64,000 nt of DNA from CAVQBL01 sp963710715 (GCA_963710715.1 CAVQBL010000016.1:570272-634271); one strand, 5' to 3'. Positions 8,879 to 18,260 are shown, numbered from the stretch's first letter. Notes: a model not told the origin generated them from the sequence alone. Program-made: numbers and translations.

Positions 8879-11584
8879 TTATCTAGCAAAGGGTGCAATA
8901 CAGCGGAACCGTAGTTGTTTTTCTTCGACAAATGTTCCTTCAGGTATCCAATACTTTTCTTTGGTAAAAGAATACGTTGGCAATGAGATCTTTTGTTTTG
9001 ACTCACCTTGATGTAATAGTTCCCAATCAAAATCATATCCTTTGACGTAAAGATTAGCTAAAGCTAATAACTTCTCTTTATATTCTGGTAATTGAATATT
9101 TAATTCATTTAACGTTTGTTTTAATATTCTTTGATAAATCGTTGCATCATCAATTTCTTTATCCACTTTCCCGTAAAAATAACAGTTTGATTTTTGTTTT
9201 ATTTTTATTTTTTCTAATTGTTTTTTTAATGTGTCTATCGAATCCACTACCAAGGATATTCGATAGTTAAAATGACTACGCCCCATATTCAATGTATAAG
9301 CAATGGCTGATAATGGAATTTGGCGGTTATTATTATTCTTATTTTTAAGCCACGCATCTAAATCATCTATTCGCTGATGGAGTGATTGTTCTGTTTTTGC
9401 AGATAATGTTAATAAATAATACGGTTTTATCTGTGTATCTTTGATCTCTTGATAGGGTGCTTCCTCAATCACAAGGTGTGCATTCGTACCACTAAAACCA
9501 AATGAACTCACTGCTGCACGTCTTGGTATATTATCTACATTCCAATCTTTTAATTCTGTTGTAATATAAAAAGGGCTATTTTCTAATTGAATATGCTCAT
9601 TTAATTGAGTAAAGTTTAAATGCGGTGCGATTTGTTTATGTTTAAGAGCTAATAATGTTTTAATAACACTCGCAATACCTGCAGCCATAGTGGTGTGACC
9701 AATATTGGCTTTGACTGACCCTACAGCGCAGTAATTTTTTTTATCCGTGAAATGACGAAATGCTTTTGTTAATGCAGAAATTTCAATCGGGTCACCGAGC
9801 TTTGTACCTGTGCCATGCGTCTCTACATAAGTAATTGTTTCTGGATTTATCTTTGCTCTTTCATAAACATCCATTTCTAATGCAGCTTGTGACTCTGGAT
9901 TAGGTGCAGTAATTCCGCTGGTAGCACCATCTTGGTTAATACCGGAAGCTTTGACAACACCGTAAATAAAGTCGTGATCCTGTATCGCTTGCGATAACCG
10001 TTTCAAAACAATGACACCTACTCCCTCTCCTAGCTCAATACCATCCGATAACTGATCAAATACCCTGCATTGTTCTGATTGAGAAAGCATCCCGGCTTTG
10101 GATGTCCAAATATGCATTTTGGGTGTCAACATTAAAGCGACTCCACCGGCTAATGCAATATCACTTTCTCCCGATAAAATACTCTCACATGCTTCATGAA
10201 CGGCCACGAGCGAAGAGGAGCACGCCGTGTCAATCGCTAAACTCGGCCCTTTTAAATTTAAGAAATAGGAAATACGCGCTGGTAAAATAGCAGCAGATAA
10301 CCCAGTAAATGCATAAGCACTATCTTGCAACCCTGCTGCTGTTAATAAATCAGCATAATCACTGGCACTTGCTCCAACAAAGACTCCACACTTCATTCCA
10401 GAAATAGTGTGAGGAGTATAGCCTGCATCTTCTATGGCTTTCCATGCCTCCTCAAGGAAAAGACGCTGTTGGGGATCCATTAATTCCGCTTCTTTTGGTG
10501 AAATATTAAAAAATAGGGGATCAAATTCAGCAACATCTTTGATAAAAGCGCCTGCTCGATTATACGTTTTATTCTTTGCCTCTGGATCAGAATCATAATA
10601 ATATTCTGCATCCCATCGTTCTTTCGGTATGGTTTTAATTGAATTCATCCCTTTAGCAATATTATTCCAGAATTCATCCACATTTTGTGCGTCAGGGAAA
10701 CGTCCAGATAATCCAATAATTGCAATATCTGTTTCTTGTGTTGTGGGTTTTAATATAAAACTAGACGGTATCGTCTCTGTTGTTTTGTTTTTTCGCTCGG
10801 TCGCAGTAGTTAATGCAATTTTATGTAAAATTTCATTTTTTAATGGAACATTTTGCTTTACATCTTCCACCTGAATATTTTGGCTCACATCAGAGTACAC
10901 TGATTGTTTTTCATTTATTTTTTCAGCTATAAATGGAATCAATTTTTCGATAGTGGGGTGCCCATATAAATTAGCTGTTTCAATATTTAACCCCCAGAAT
11001 TGATTCACCTCATTTATTATTTCTACGGCAGCGATCGAATCAATACCTAAGTCATTAAAACTAACATCTACTGAAATAGCTCCTATAGAAAGATAGGTTT
11101 TTTTTGCCATAATCTGCATGAATTTATCTTGAATGGACTCATTGTCGTATTTCGGTAATGAGTGACTATTTTTTACATTAGGTTGTAAAATTATTTTTTT
11201 ATCATCCTGCTTATCAGGGTGAAAAACTGTATCAATACGTTTTTTGACTTCTTCAGTTGAAAATGTCAATTGATGCATCGCTAATTCGTTTTGAATCACT
11301 GCAGGTAATTCGGCTAGTATTTTTTTTGCCATTTCTCCTTTTAATGCTATCAATGCAGGTAATGGCTTTTCAGAAAGATTCATTGCAATCGAAATAGCTT
11401 CTTTTAAAACATCTACTTGAGGCTTAATTAATACACCTACACCACCAGCACGGTTTTTTAATTCTAAACCCGTAAATGATCGCGCAGTCAACATCATTTC
11501 TGATGCTACAGAACCGAGTTTTTCTTTTAAAATAAAGGTAGTACCTACGCCAGAGTAAATCCATATTTCATGAAGCTCGCACAA
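8879..11584 (-). CDS. Polyketide synthase fragment: ECH C-terminus - ACP - KS2 - post-KS linker
   Basis: The longest intact PKS frame here (901 codons). Residues 1-120 are the C-terminal part of an enoyl-CoA hydratase (crotonase) domain (SGVGTTFILKEKLG, EMMLTARSF). Residues ~150-222 are an ACP with NDLGIDSIAAVE (Ser183). From ~283 comes ketosynthase 2: DIAIIGLSGRFPDAQNV, MDPQQRLFLEEAW, active Cys455 in DTACSSSLVAVH, VETHGTGTKLGDPIE and VKANIGHTTMAAGIAS, so all three catalytic residues are present. The two residues after NIGH are TT, where LE/LD is usual. The C-terminus is the post-KS linker ending near KEKYWIPEGTF. Two or three frameshifts at 8860-8910 separate it from the DH. ECH followed by ACP is typical of beta-branching or double-bond-shifting trans-AT modules; which applies is inference. 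Confidence 0.85.
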   Translation of the reverse strand: MCELHEIWIYSGVGTTFILKEKLGSVASEMMLTARSFTGLELKNRAGGVGVLIKPQVDVLKEAISIAMNLSEKPLPALIALKGEMAKKILAELPAVIQNELAMHQLTFSTEEVKKRIDTVFHPDKQDDKKIILQPNVKNSHSLPKYDNESIQDKFMQIMAKKTYLSIGAISVDVSFNDLGIDSIAAVEIINEVNQFWGLNIETANLYGHPTIEKLIPFIAEKINEKQSVYSDVSQNIQVEDVKQNVPLKNEILHKIALTTATERKNKTTETIPSSFILKPTTQETDIAIIGLSGRFPDAQNVDEFWNNIAKGMNSIKTIPKERWDAEYYYDSDPEAKNKTYNRAGAFIKDVAEFDPLFFNISPKEAELMDPQQRLFLEEAWKAIEDAGYTPHTISGMKCGVFVGASASDYADLLTAAGLQDSAYAFTGLSAAILPARISYFLNLKGPSLAIDTACSSSLVAVHEACESILSGESDIALAGGVALMLTPKMHIWTSKAGMLSQSEQCRVFDQLSDGIELGEGVGVIVLKRLSQAIQDHDFIYGVVKASGINQDGATSGITAPNPESQAALEMDVYERAKINPETITYVETHGTGTKLGDPIEISALTKAFRHFTDKKNYCAVGSVKANIGHTTMAAGIASVIKTLLALKHKQIAPHLNFTQLNEHIQLENSPFYITTELKDWNVDNIPRRAAVSSFGFSGTNAHLVIEEAPYQEIKDTQIKPYYLLTLSAKTEQSLHQRIDDLDAWLKNKNNNNRQIPLSAIAYTLNMGRSHFNYRISLVVDSIDTLKKQLEKIKIKQKSNCYFYGKVDKEIDDATIYQRILKQTLNELNIQLPEYKEKLLALANLYVKGYDFDWELLHQGESKQKISLPTYSFTKEKYWIPEGTFVEEKQLRFRCIAPFAR

Positions 11585-12254
11585 TAGGTATTTTCTTCCG
11601 ACAAAATAACAATATCCGCATATAAACCAAATGTAAATCCACCGCCATGAGCATGCCCTGTATAGCAGAAATAACAGGAACTCTACATTCTAATAACCCT
11701 TTGTAAATAAATGGTATGTCACTAAATTTAGCTTCGCCATTTGCAATTGCAACTAATAATTGTTCGTCACCACCCATTGAAAATATATTTTCATATCCTG
11801 TCAAAATAATTACCTTAACTTGATCATTTTGGCTAGCTTCTCTAAATTTAGCTTGCAATCCATGCAATAATTTTTTGGTGAATGAATTATGGTGTTCAAC
11901 ATCTTGCATTTTAATAATTGCAATATGATCACGAACAATCTCAAGTACGACTTCTTTGCCTTCGTAAGGCAAGTAGCTAGGAGAAGCATCTTTATCTTCT
12001 TTATATGAATCCAACCAATAACGAGTTTTGGCAAAAGGATAAGTTGGCAATGCTATCTTCTGATAATTTGTCTCTGCATACCATAATTTCCAGTCAACAG
12101 AAATACCTTCACACCATAAATTTAATAAAAACGAGGGGAAGGTATTTTTCAAATCTTCTATATTCAAAGATGAATTTCCACCTATATCCACATACCAAGG
12201 ATGACGCATGTTTTCATGATGTGTTTCTAAAGAATCAGAACTTGTTTCAAGCAT
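11568..12254 (-). CDS. Polyketide synthase fragment: linker and enoyl-CoA hydratase (ECH) N-terminal part
   Basis: The frame begins in a KS-type linker (WYAETNYQKIALPTYPFAK, then TRYWLDS) and then enters a crotonase domain of the kind embedded in trans-AT PKSs: VLEIVRDHIAIIKMQDVEHHN, VKVIILTGYENIFSMGGDEQ and CRVPVISAIQGM. Near 11650 the frame is lost; the expected glycine-rich oxyanion segment (GGGFTFGLYADIVILSEEN) is found in neighbouring frames, and the domain finishes in the 8879-11584 piece. Upstream the frame is open back to about 12390, so the Met at 12254 is internal. ECH domains in trans-AT synthases act on beta-branched or dehydrated intermediates. Confidence 0.75.
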   Translation of the reverse strand: MLETSSDSLETHHENMRHPWYVDIGGNSSLNIEDLKNTFPSFLLNLWCEGISVDWKLWYAETNYQKIALPTYPFAKTRYWLDSYKEDKDASPSYLPYEGKEVVLEIVRDHIAIIKMQDVEHHNSFTKKLLHGLQAKFREASQNDQVKVIILTGYENIFSMGGDEQLLVAIANGEAKFSDIPFIYKGLLECRVPVISAIQGMLMAVDLHLVYMRILLFCRKKIPIVRAS

Positions 12255-12370
12255 AGCTTTTAGCCATACCTCTGCATCGGGGATTGCGTTTATCTTCTTA
12301 TTAAACTGATTCAGTAAAACGTAAGGTTTTAACGGATTAATTCTATGCTGATGCTTTTGGATGTGAACAG

Positions 12371-13372
12371 CTATCGATGTGTCGCTTCATTGGACGCGAG
12401 CAGCAACTGAGCAATATCTTCATGGGTCAATGCTTCATCTATCAGCAAATCAACAATTTCTTTAAAACTCGCATTATTAATAATAATTTTTTCTTCTAAA
12501 TCCCATTTTTTATTTAACTCTTTCATGCAAACATGCAGAATTATCAAAAATAACAATCGTTGATTTCTTTTAAGGGCAACAGGATTTTCTAACGCTTTTT
12601 TGATGGAGATGCCATGTTTCTCTAAAGTTTTATTCCATTCGTGTACAAGATGTTTAAAAGTAAATTGATGCATTAGCAATTGACGATATTTCTCAAAGAG
12701 TGTATTACTTGTTTGATCATCAATTTCTAAATTATCAACTAATGTCTGACAATACGTTTCTGAAATCTCATAAGGCTCAATGATGGTTTTCTGATGGCCA
12801 TCATAAAAACTGATCCTGGGATGTCTTAAATGAATATGGGATTTTTCCCCCAATAACCATTCTATGGCCACATCAAAATCGAGCATGCCACTCAATACGG
12901 TCTGTGTAAATGCGCCTATTCCTTCTCCCATTAGATAATGCGAATGTACACCGCTTTTTAATAATGCTTTACCTAACACAAAAAGAATTATAAAACTTCT
13001 TAACTGCTGAAACCGTTTTCCATTTCGTTTTAGGTATGAATTTCCAATTTTTTCTCTATATTCATTTTCTAATTGGCTGAGGATAGGATACTGTTGACAC
13101 ACGTTATGAAATTCAGCATAGGTGATATTCGATATAGGACGCAAACGTAATACCACCGACTTTTTTTTGAGTTCAGCTTCCGTATCGGGAAGTGCGTGGC
13201 TAGTTCCTTTAATAGCACGAACAAGATCATTTTTATTTGAGATAATTGCACCAAATCGATGACTAAATGCTTCTCTCCCTTGCGTCAACGTGCTGCATAT
13301 GTTCTCAAGGGCTTGCGATTGGAAGTGTTGTGTTTCCACATATTCTTGCCAGTGTTTTAATAATGCTTGCAA
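12371..13372 (-). CDS. Polyketide synthase fragment: post-KS linker and degenerate acyltransferase-like segment
   Basis: This 333-codon frame follows KS1. It starts in the post-KS region (QALLKHWQEYVETQHFQSQ, then TLTQGREAFSHRFGAII). The middle resembles a worn acyltransferase: YLMGEGIGAFTQTVLSGML sits where an active AT has GHSxGEYxAxxxAGxl, with the nucleophilic Ser position reading G, and PRISFYDGHQKTII resembles the small-subdomain segment after it. The remaining ~120 residues (FEKYRQLLMHQFTFKHLVHEW onward) are helical and I cannot assign them. I infer a non-catalytic AT remnant or docking segment, consistent with a trans-acting AT elsewhere. It ends in a TAG near 12371, after which the chain continues in another frame. 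Confidence 0.6.
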   Translation of the reverse strand: MQALLKHWQEYVETQHFQSQALENICSTLTQGREAFSHRFGAIISNKNDLVRAIKGTSHALPDTEAELKKKSVVLRLRPISNITYAEFHNVCQQYPILSQLENEYREKIGNSYLKRNGKRFQQLRSFIILFVLGKALLKSGVHSHYLMGEGIGAFTQTVLSGMLDFDVAIEWLLGEKSHIHLRHPRISFYDGHQKTIIEPYEISETYCQTLVDNLEIDDQTSNTLFEKYRQLLMHQFTFKHLVHEWNKTLEKHGISIKKALENPVALKRNQRLLFLIILHVCMKELNKKWDLEEKIIINNASFKEIVDLLIDEALTHEDIAQLLLASNEATHR

Positions 13373-13435
13373 ACTATGTTCTGTTTTCGCGGATAAAATA
13401 AAAGGTAATGGTGATGCGGCTGGTTTAGGCTGCGT

Positions 13436-14813
13436 TTACTTTTTGCAATATATTCTTCCAAAACAACGTGTGCATTCGCACCAGCCAAATCCAAATGAAC
13501 TTACACCTGCAAACCGATGAGGGATCGTTTGGGGCAGTTTCCAATCTGTCAATTCACGCGCAAGACGAAAAGGTGAATGCTCAAAATCAATAATAGGATT
13601 GACTGTTTTAAGATGTAATATTTTAGGGATTTGTTTATGCTGCAGCATCAGCAACACTTTAATTACACCCGCAATCCCAGCAGCACCTTCAAGATGACCA
13701 ATATTCGTTTTCACAGATCCAATGTAGCAATATTGTTTTTTATCCGTATGAAATGCTTGTGTTAACGCTTCAACTTCAATGGGATCTCCCAATGAAGTAC
13801 CTGTGCCATGTGCTTCAACATATGTAATATTTTCTGGAGAAACTTGGCTGCTTGCGAGTGCGTCTTCAATCACTTGACGTTCTATCTTCAACGCGGGGAG
13901 CGGTAATCGACTTGCTCTTTCCTGTGTGCTTTACTGCGGAGCCCTTTATCACGCCATAAATGTGATATCCTTTTTCAATGGCTTTTTCTAATGAACAAAG
14001 CAATACAACACCAATACCTTCGCCAGGTACATAACCATTGGCTTCTGCATCAAATGTTTTACATTGCCCTTCGGGGCTTAACATGTTTGATTTAGAAAAT
14101 GAAATATAGCTGCCATGGATGGCAAATCACACTGACGCCTGCAGCAAACGCATAATCACTTTCGCCATTTAATAAACTGCGCCTTGCATCATGTAAAGCG
14201 ACAAGTGATGAAGCACACGCTGCATCAATCGACTGGCTTTGGCCCACTAAATTAAAAAAATATGAAATACGGTTCGCTAAAATGCCTTCGTAATTTCCCA
14301 AACATTCATAACTATCAATCTTGTGTTCAGCATTAAACATATGATGCTGATAATCGATCGCCATAACGCCAACATGCACAGATGTCTTTGATTGCTGCAA
14401 TTCCTGGAGTAAAACACCTGCATCTTCAATACAGTGCCAAGTTTCTTCCAGCAGCAATCGTTGTTAAGATCATGGGTTGACCGCTTCACGAGGCAAAATA
14501 TGGAAAAAAGGTGCATCAAAGGAATCTATCTGATCCAACAATCCACCCCATTTGCTGATACTTTTATTGGGTGCATTGCGGTCGTTAGAGTAAAACGTGT
14601 TGACATCCCATCTATCTGGTGTGATTTCGCGTACGCTATTTACACCTGCTGCCAGATTGCCCCAAAACTGATTGTAATCTTTAGCACCTGGAAAACGACA
14701 AGCCATTCCTATGATGGCAATGTCTCGATTAGACTGCCTAGTAGAATCCGCTTGGATTAAGTTGACCTTTGATTTTTTTTGGCCTTTTTTGGGGATGTCA
14801 TATACATATACAT
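13436..14813 (-). pseudogene. Polyketide synthase, first ketosynthase (KS1) and likely start of the gene, frameshifted
   Basis: KS1 is recovered from four overlapping open pieces (14470-14706, 14092-14457, 13866-14084, 13436-13891). Motifs in order: IAIIGMACRFPGAKDYNQFW, WGGLLDQIDSFDAPFF, RLLLEETWHCIEDAG, active Cys in DAACASSLVALH, SPEGQCKTFDAEANGYVPG, VEAHGTGTSLGDPIE, SVKTNIGHLEGAAGIAGVIK. All catalytic residues are present. Three in-frame ATGs (14813, 14807, 14801) form a tandem start; from them the reading frame goes only to an early stop, and a one-base shift in the A-runs at 14765-14795 is needed to join DIAIIGMAC. No loading domain precedes KS1, so the chain seems to begin by accepting an acyl group from a separate ACP. 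Confidence 0.75.
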
Positions 14814-15027
14814 ACCACCATTACCACTATTAATTTTTCTTTCCGATTCAATACGTTAAAAAAATTTTAAGCTACATTTAAATTATAACTCATATTGAGG
14901 AAAATTGAGGAAAAAATCAGATGATACATTATGCTGTGATAGTATCTATTTAATTGATTTAATTATAAAAACTACAGACTTTTTTAAAAACGAGCTGACT
15001 ACAAACATAGCCATGGCTAAAGTCCCG
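14814..15027. other. Gap between the SDR gene and the PKS start
   Basis: About 210 bases of very AT-rich sequence. On the minus strand there is only a weak purine-rich patch (GGTAATGGTGGT) just before the first PKS ATG. I see no clear terminator, so the PKS may be read from the operon upstream or from its own promoter here. No coding potential is evident. Confidence 0.5.
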
Positions 15028-15102
15028 TTATGAATGAGTGAAGCCTCCATCGATCAAAAGCTCTGCCCCAGTAACATAAGGTGTTTCCGGAGATGCCAGC
15101 AT

Positions 15103-15765
15103 CTAAATGGCTTCTGCAACTACCTCAGCCTTCGCAAGCCTTTTAGCTGGGACTCGGAATACCGCTAATGCGCCCATTTTTTTCGCCATCTTGTCCATCA
15201 TCGGTGTATCGATAAAGCCGGGAATGACCATGTTCACTTGAATATTATGCGTTGCCAACTCGGAAGCCATCGTGCCCGAGAGAGCGCTAAGCCCTGCTTT
15301 GCTTGCAGCATAGTGAGATGCGCCTGGAACACCTTTGAGACCAGCCACAGAGCCGACATTGATGATTCGGCCTGATTTTTGCTTTACCATTTCTTTTGAA
15401 ACAGATAAGGCCACACGAAAAGCGCCTAACAAATTTACGTTCAATAATTTTAAGAATTTTTGTTCGTCCAATTCCAAAAAAGAACAAATCTCAAAGATAC
15501 CCGCATTATTGATGAGAATATCTATGCTGCCAAATTCCTTTTGTGCGAATGAAACAGCATGATCAACGCTGCCTTGATTTTCGACATTCATCGTTGTCAG
15601 AAGCAGACGATGTTCTGTCACTTCGTCCTGAAACTGGTTATTCAGTGACTTGAGCCTCTTATCTGCAACATCAGTCGCACAAACCTTGTACCCTCGGCTA
15701 AGAAAGAATTTTGTAGTAGCGAGACCGATACCCCCAGCAGCTCCCGTAATGATCACAGTTTTCAT
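15103..15765 (-). CDS. Short-chain dehydrogenase/reductase (FabG-like), ended early by an in-frame TAG
   Basis: Classical SDR, probably an NAD(P)-dependent beta-ketoacyl reductase. Visible: cofactor motif TGAAGGIGLA at the N-terminus, NNAG, catalytic Ser in INVGSVAG, and YAASK with the Tyr and Lys. The frame stops at TAG (15103-15105) after AKAEVVAEAI, but the same frame continues without a break as MLASPETPYVTGAELLIDGG and ends at TAA 15028-15030, which is the normal SDR C-terminus. The family has Gln or Trp at this point, so one C-to-T change explains the stop. The ATG overlaps the end of the upstream hydratase gene by 4 nt. Modules 3 and 4 of the PKS lack a KR, so this enzyme could act in trans (inference). 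Confidence 0.8.
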   Translation of the reverse strand: MKTVIITGAAGGIGLATTKFFLSRGYKVCATDVADKRLKSLNNQFQDEVTEHRLLLTTMNVENQGSVDHAVSFAQKEFGSIDILINNAGIFEICSFLELDEQKFLKLLNVNLLGAFRVALSVSKEMVKQKSGRIINVGSVAGLKGVPGASHYAASKAGLSALSGTMASELATHNIQVNMVIPGFIDTPMMDKMAKKMGALAVFRVPAKRLAKAEVVAEAI

Positions 15766-17379
15766 AATGATACCTTGAAGTATTCAGAGAAACTTCCCTT
15801 CGAAAGCGGAAAACCAAACAAGGCTTGAACAGCCAAGTCAATCTGTGATCGATGACGCAAGACCTCGGCGAGTAAGATAGCCTGAGCCTGCTCACAAACT
15901 GGGGAAAACAAGCGCTTGAGCTGATTTTCACTTCCATCAGACTCATGATTGAGTGAAAGAGTCGATTCACCCACCTGGCCAATCTTAAAAAGAAATTCAA
16001 ACCCTTCTTTCCACAGCGCGGCTTTAAGCTTATCATCGCCGCCTTGTTCCCGTGCCAACGTTTTTGCTGCAGTATCATATGCATCGATAAGAGCATTCAA
16101 TACACTGGTTCCTTCAAGAGATCGTACAATCGGCTGCCATCCAAGATGAATTAAAAACATTAGCAATGGAAGAAAGTCTTGCAAACACTCAGAAATAAAC
16201 ACTTCGCAAATATCACTTCGGTCTTCGCATGGAAAGTAAATCAGGGGTACTTTTGGGGGCTTTAGAGAATTCAAATAGCCCCATTGTATATCGAACGGAA
16301 TCCATCTATCTTCGCGAGCACAAAGGAAGTTAGGCGCCCGGATTGCATCTGGGTTTCAGTGGAATCAATAGTGAGCCCTTTGATTTTGCGATCACGAAGA
16401 ACACGGTAAAATCCTGATGTGGCAGAGACAGGAAACCGCAGCGTTACTGGAGATCCAGGAATCACTGATGGGGTGCCCAAAGAAGCCGTAAGTGCCTTTG
16501 TGCGAGTAAAAAAGAATGCGGTCGCTTTCTTCCAAGCATTTGATTGGAAGACAGAAAGACAAGCTTCAGTATTCTTACGCAGAAATTCATCGGATTGATA
16601 GGCTTCGGGAGATTTCAACCCTTCGACCATGGCATCAAAGGTTAGAGAATAGAGAGTCTGTTGATCGGGCGGGAGCGTTTTAATCTGCTTCTTGGCCCGT
16701 GTTAAATCGACCCTCATGGGTAATTGGGAGGGATCGTTTCAAAATGGGGCGCTTCACTGAATTCTTAAGTAAAAGCAATTCGAGTGATACCCGGAGCTCT
16801 GACTCAAACTTATCCGACGATATGACTTGATCGATGAGCCCACTTTTGAGAGCTTGCTCCGCACGCCATTTCTCACCCCACAATAAAAAATCTGTTGCAC
16901 CACTTAATCCTAGCAAACGTGGTAGTTTCCCCATACCACCGTAGACTGGCGGAAAATAATAATCTTCCAGTTCTGTCATATAGAAATAAGTATCAAAGGA
17001 GTTCGATGCGACTCGATAATCAGTGCAAAGTGCGAACTCTACGCCGCAGCCAAAACAAGAACCTTCGATGGCAGAAACAGTGGGAATCGGACATTGCTCG
17101 ACTGCATGGTAAGCATCGCTCATGGGTTTGATAAGCATCTTCATTGTTTCATCCGACGTCACAGAATTTGCTTGAGAGTAGTTCGGTTCCGTTCAGGAAA
17201 CTGTAAGGCTTGCCACTTTTAAAGACAATCAGTCGAGCGGAATCAGGCCGTAATGATCCAAAAAATTCCTGGATCTGCAAACCAGTAGCTCGATTAAAAA
17301 TATTGACTGTTGAGCCGGGTGTATTAAACTCAATAAAAAAGATCTGACCTTCTTTATGCACAGAAAAAAATGCAGACAT
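15762..17379 (-). pseudogene. FadB/FadJ-like enoyl-CoA hydratase / 3-hydroxyacyl-CoA dehydrogenase, split by three frameshifts
   Basis: Four pieces (17149-17379, 16680-17162, 16271-16717, 15762-16274) line up end to end as one ~535-residue protein. The first two form a crotonase domain: FFIEFNTPGSTVNIFN, CPIPTVSAIEGSCFGCGVEF, CTDYRVAS, YGGMGKLPRLLGLSGATDF. The third resembles the linker of FadJ-type proteins (EACLSVFQSNAWKKATAFFF). The last resembles the C-terminal 3-hydroxyacyl-CoA dehydrogenase half (LKPPKVPLIYF, LGWQPIV, DLAVQALFGFPLSKGSF). The GxGxxG NAD site is not recognisable, and the protein is shorter than the ~715 residues of FadJ. It follows the ACP gene with ~18 nt spacing and has a good ribosome site (GGAGG) before ATG 17379. 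A role in making an ACP-bound starter or extender is inference. Confidence 0.65.
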
Positions 17380-17397
17380 CGACTACCTCCTTACCGC

Positions 17398-17682
17398 CTA
17401 CTTAGACTCCAGATGTTTTTCCACAAAATCTATCATCGCTGCAGCAGTGAGTTCATGAGGATCTTTGGCCGCAGCAAAAAAATCTTGCAGTTCAATTGTG
17501 GTATCCAATCTCTCATCAAGAAGCAAAGAAAGCTCGGCGACTTTCAGGGAATCGATTTGATAGTCATCAATAAGCAACGAGTTGAGACCCAGTGTTTTCG
17601 ATTTGCTTTCCGGAGACACTTCGGCAAGCATAGCGATTATTTTCTCAGCAATCTCTTCTTTTTTGACTGTGGACTTACTCAT
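17398..17682 (-). CDS. Stand-alone acyl carrier protein
   Basis: A 94-residue ACP: helix 1 (EEIAEKIIAMLAEVSPES), LGLNSLLIDDYQIDSLKVAE with the phosphopantetheine Ser in DSL, and the C-terminal helix MIDFVEKHLESK. It is the first gene of a minus-strand run ACP - hydratase/dehydrogenase - SDR - PKS. The start at 17682 has purine-rich sequence (AATGAGGTCTA) directly before it. It has a close homologue in opposite orientation at 17899-18182 across a palindrome. It probably carries an acyl group that the accessory enzymes process before transfer to KS1; that role is inferred from context. Confidence 0.88.
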   Translation of the reverse strand: MSKSTVKKEEIAEKIIAMLAEVSPESKSKTLGLNSLLIDDYQIDSLKVAELSLLLDERLDTTIELQDFFAAAKDPHELTAAAMIDFVEKHLESK

Positions 17683-17720
17683 TAGACCTCATTGTTTTCA
17701 TTTATGTTGTCCCTATTTTT

Positions 17721-17859
17721 CTCTAGAATTTCTCGAGCTTATATTGAAAATTATAGCACATAATATGGTCGCAGCAGGGACATCAATCACTTGATGCCTC
17801 TGCTGCGACCATATTATGTGCTATAATTTTCAGATAAAGGCTCCTAGAAATTCTAGAGA
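17721..17859. repeat. 139-bp near-perfect palindrome between the divergent ACP genes
   Basis: The arms 17721-17787 and 17791-17859 are inverted copies of each other with only a few mismatches and a loop of about 3-4 bases. The best matching inner part is TTATAGCACATAATATGG followed by TCGCAGCAG. Both divergent ACP genes start 40-45 nt outside the arms, so each arm presumably holds the promoter of its own gene (TATAAT-like hexamers lie in both). It is the centre of a larger inverted duplication that also includes the two ACP genes. Confidence 0.85.
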
Positions 17860-17898
17860 AAATGGATAACACAAAAGTAAAAAGGAGACCGTTACCGT

Positions 17899-18182
17899 AT
17901 GAGCAAACCTGTAATCAAAAAGGAACAGATCGCTACGGATGTGCTGGCTATGCTCGCCGAGATGTATCCGGAAAGCGCGTCAGAAAAGCTTGGTCTCGAA
18001 TCGTCACTTATTGACGACTACTATATTGATTCCCTGAAGGTTGCGGCGCTCTCCCTTCTTATTGATGAGAGGTTTGATACTGCGATTGAATTACAAGATT
18101 TTTTGCTGCGGCCAAAGATCCTCATGAACTCACCGCTGCAGCGCTGATAGATTTTGTGGAAAAACATTTGGAGTCCAAGTAA
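17899..18182 (+). pseudogene. Second stand-alone acyl carrier protein, one-base frameshift in a T-run
   Basis: Homologue of the ACP at 17398-17682, in the opposite direction. It keeps IDDYYIDSLKVAALSLLIDE with the carrier Ser. The frame goes wrong at a T-run near 18100 that has six T where the sister gene has seven; adding one T restores the helix IDFVEKHLESK and a TAA at 18180-18182. As written, translation ends at 18147 after LMNSPLQR. A good ribosome site (AAGGAGA) lies before ATG 17899. The homopolymer position makes sequencing error plausible; a real or phase-variable frameshift is also possible. Confidence 0.75.
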
Positions 18183-18210
18183 ACAATGAGGAGATAGAAA
18201 CTACCACGTC

Positions 18211-18260
18211 TGATGGGACTAAGTCGCGCTACAGATTTTTTATTGTGGGGCGAGAATAGG
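18211..18260 (+). pseudogene. Remnant of the FadB/FadJ-like hydratase gene
   Basis: About 45 bases (including CTACAGATTTTTTATTGTGG, then GGCGAGAA) match the segment of the minus-strand hydratase gene encoding LSGATDFLLWGE (about 16905-16945). It lies in the same relative order after the second ACP as in the intact arm, but nearly all the rest of the gene is deleted. This shows that the inverted duplication once covered ACP plus hydratase. Confidence 0.6.
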
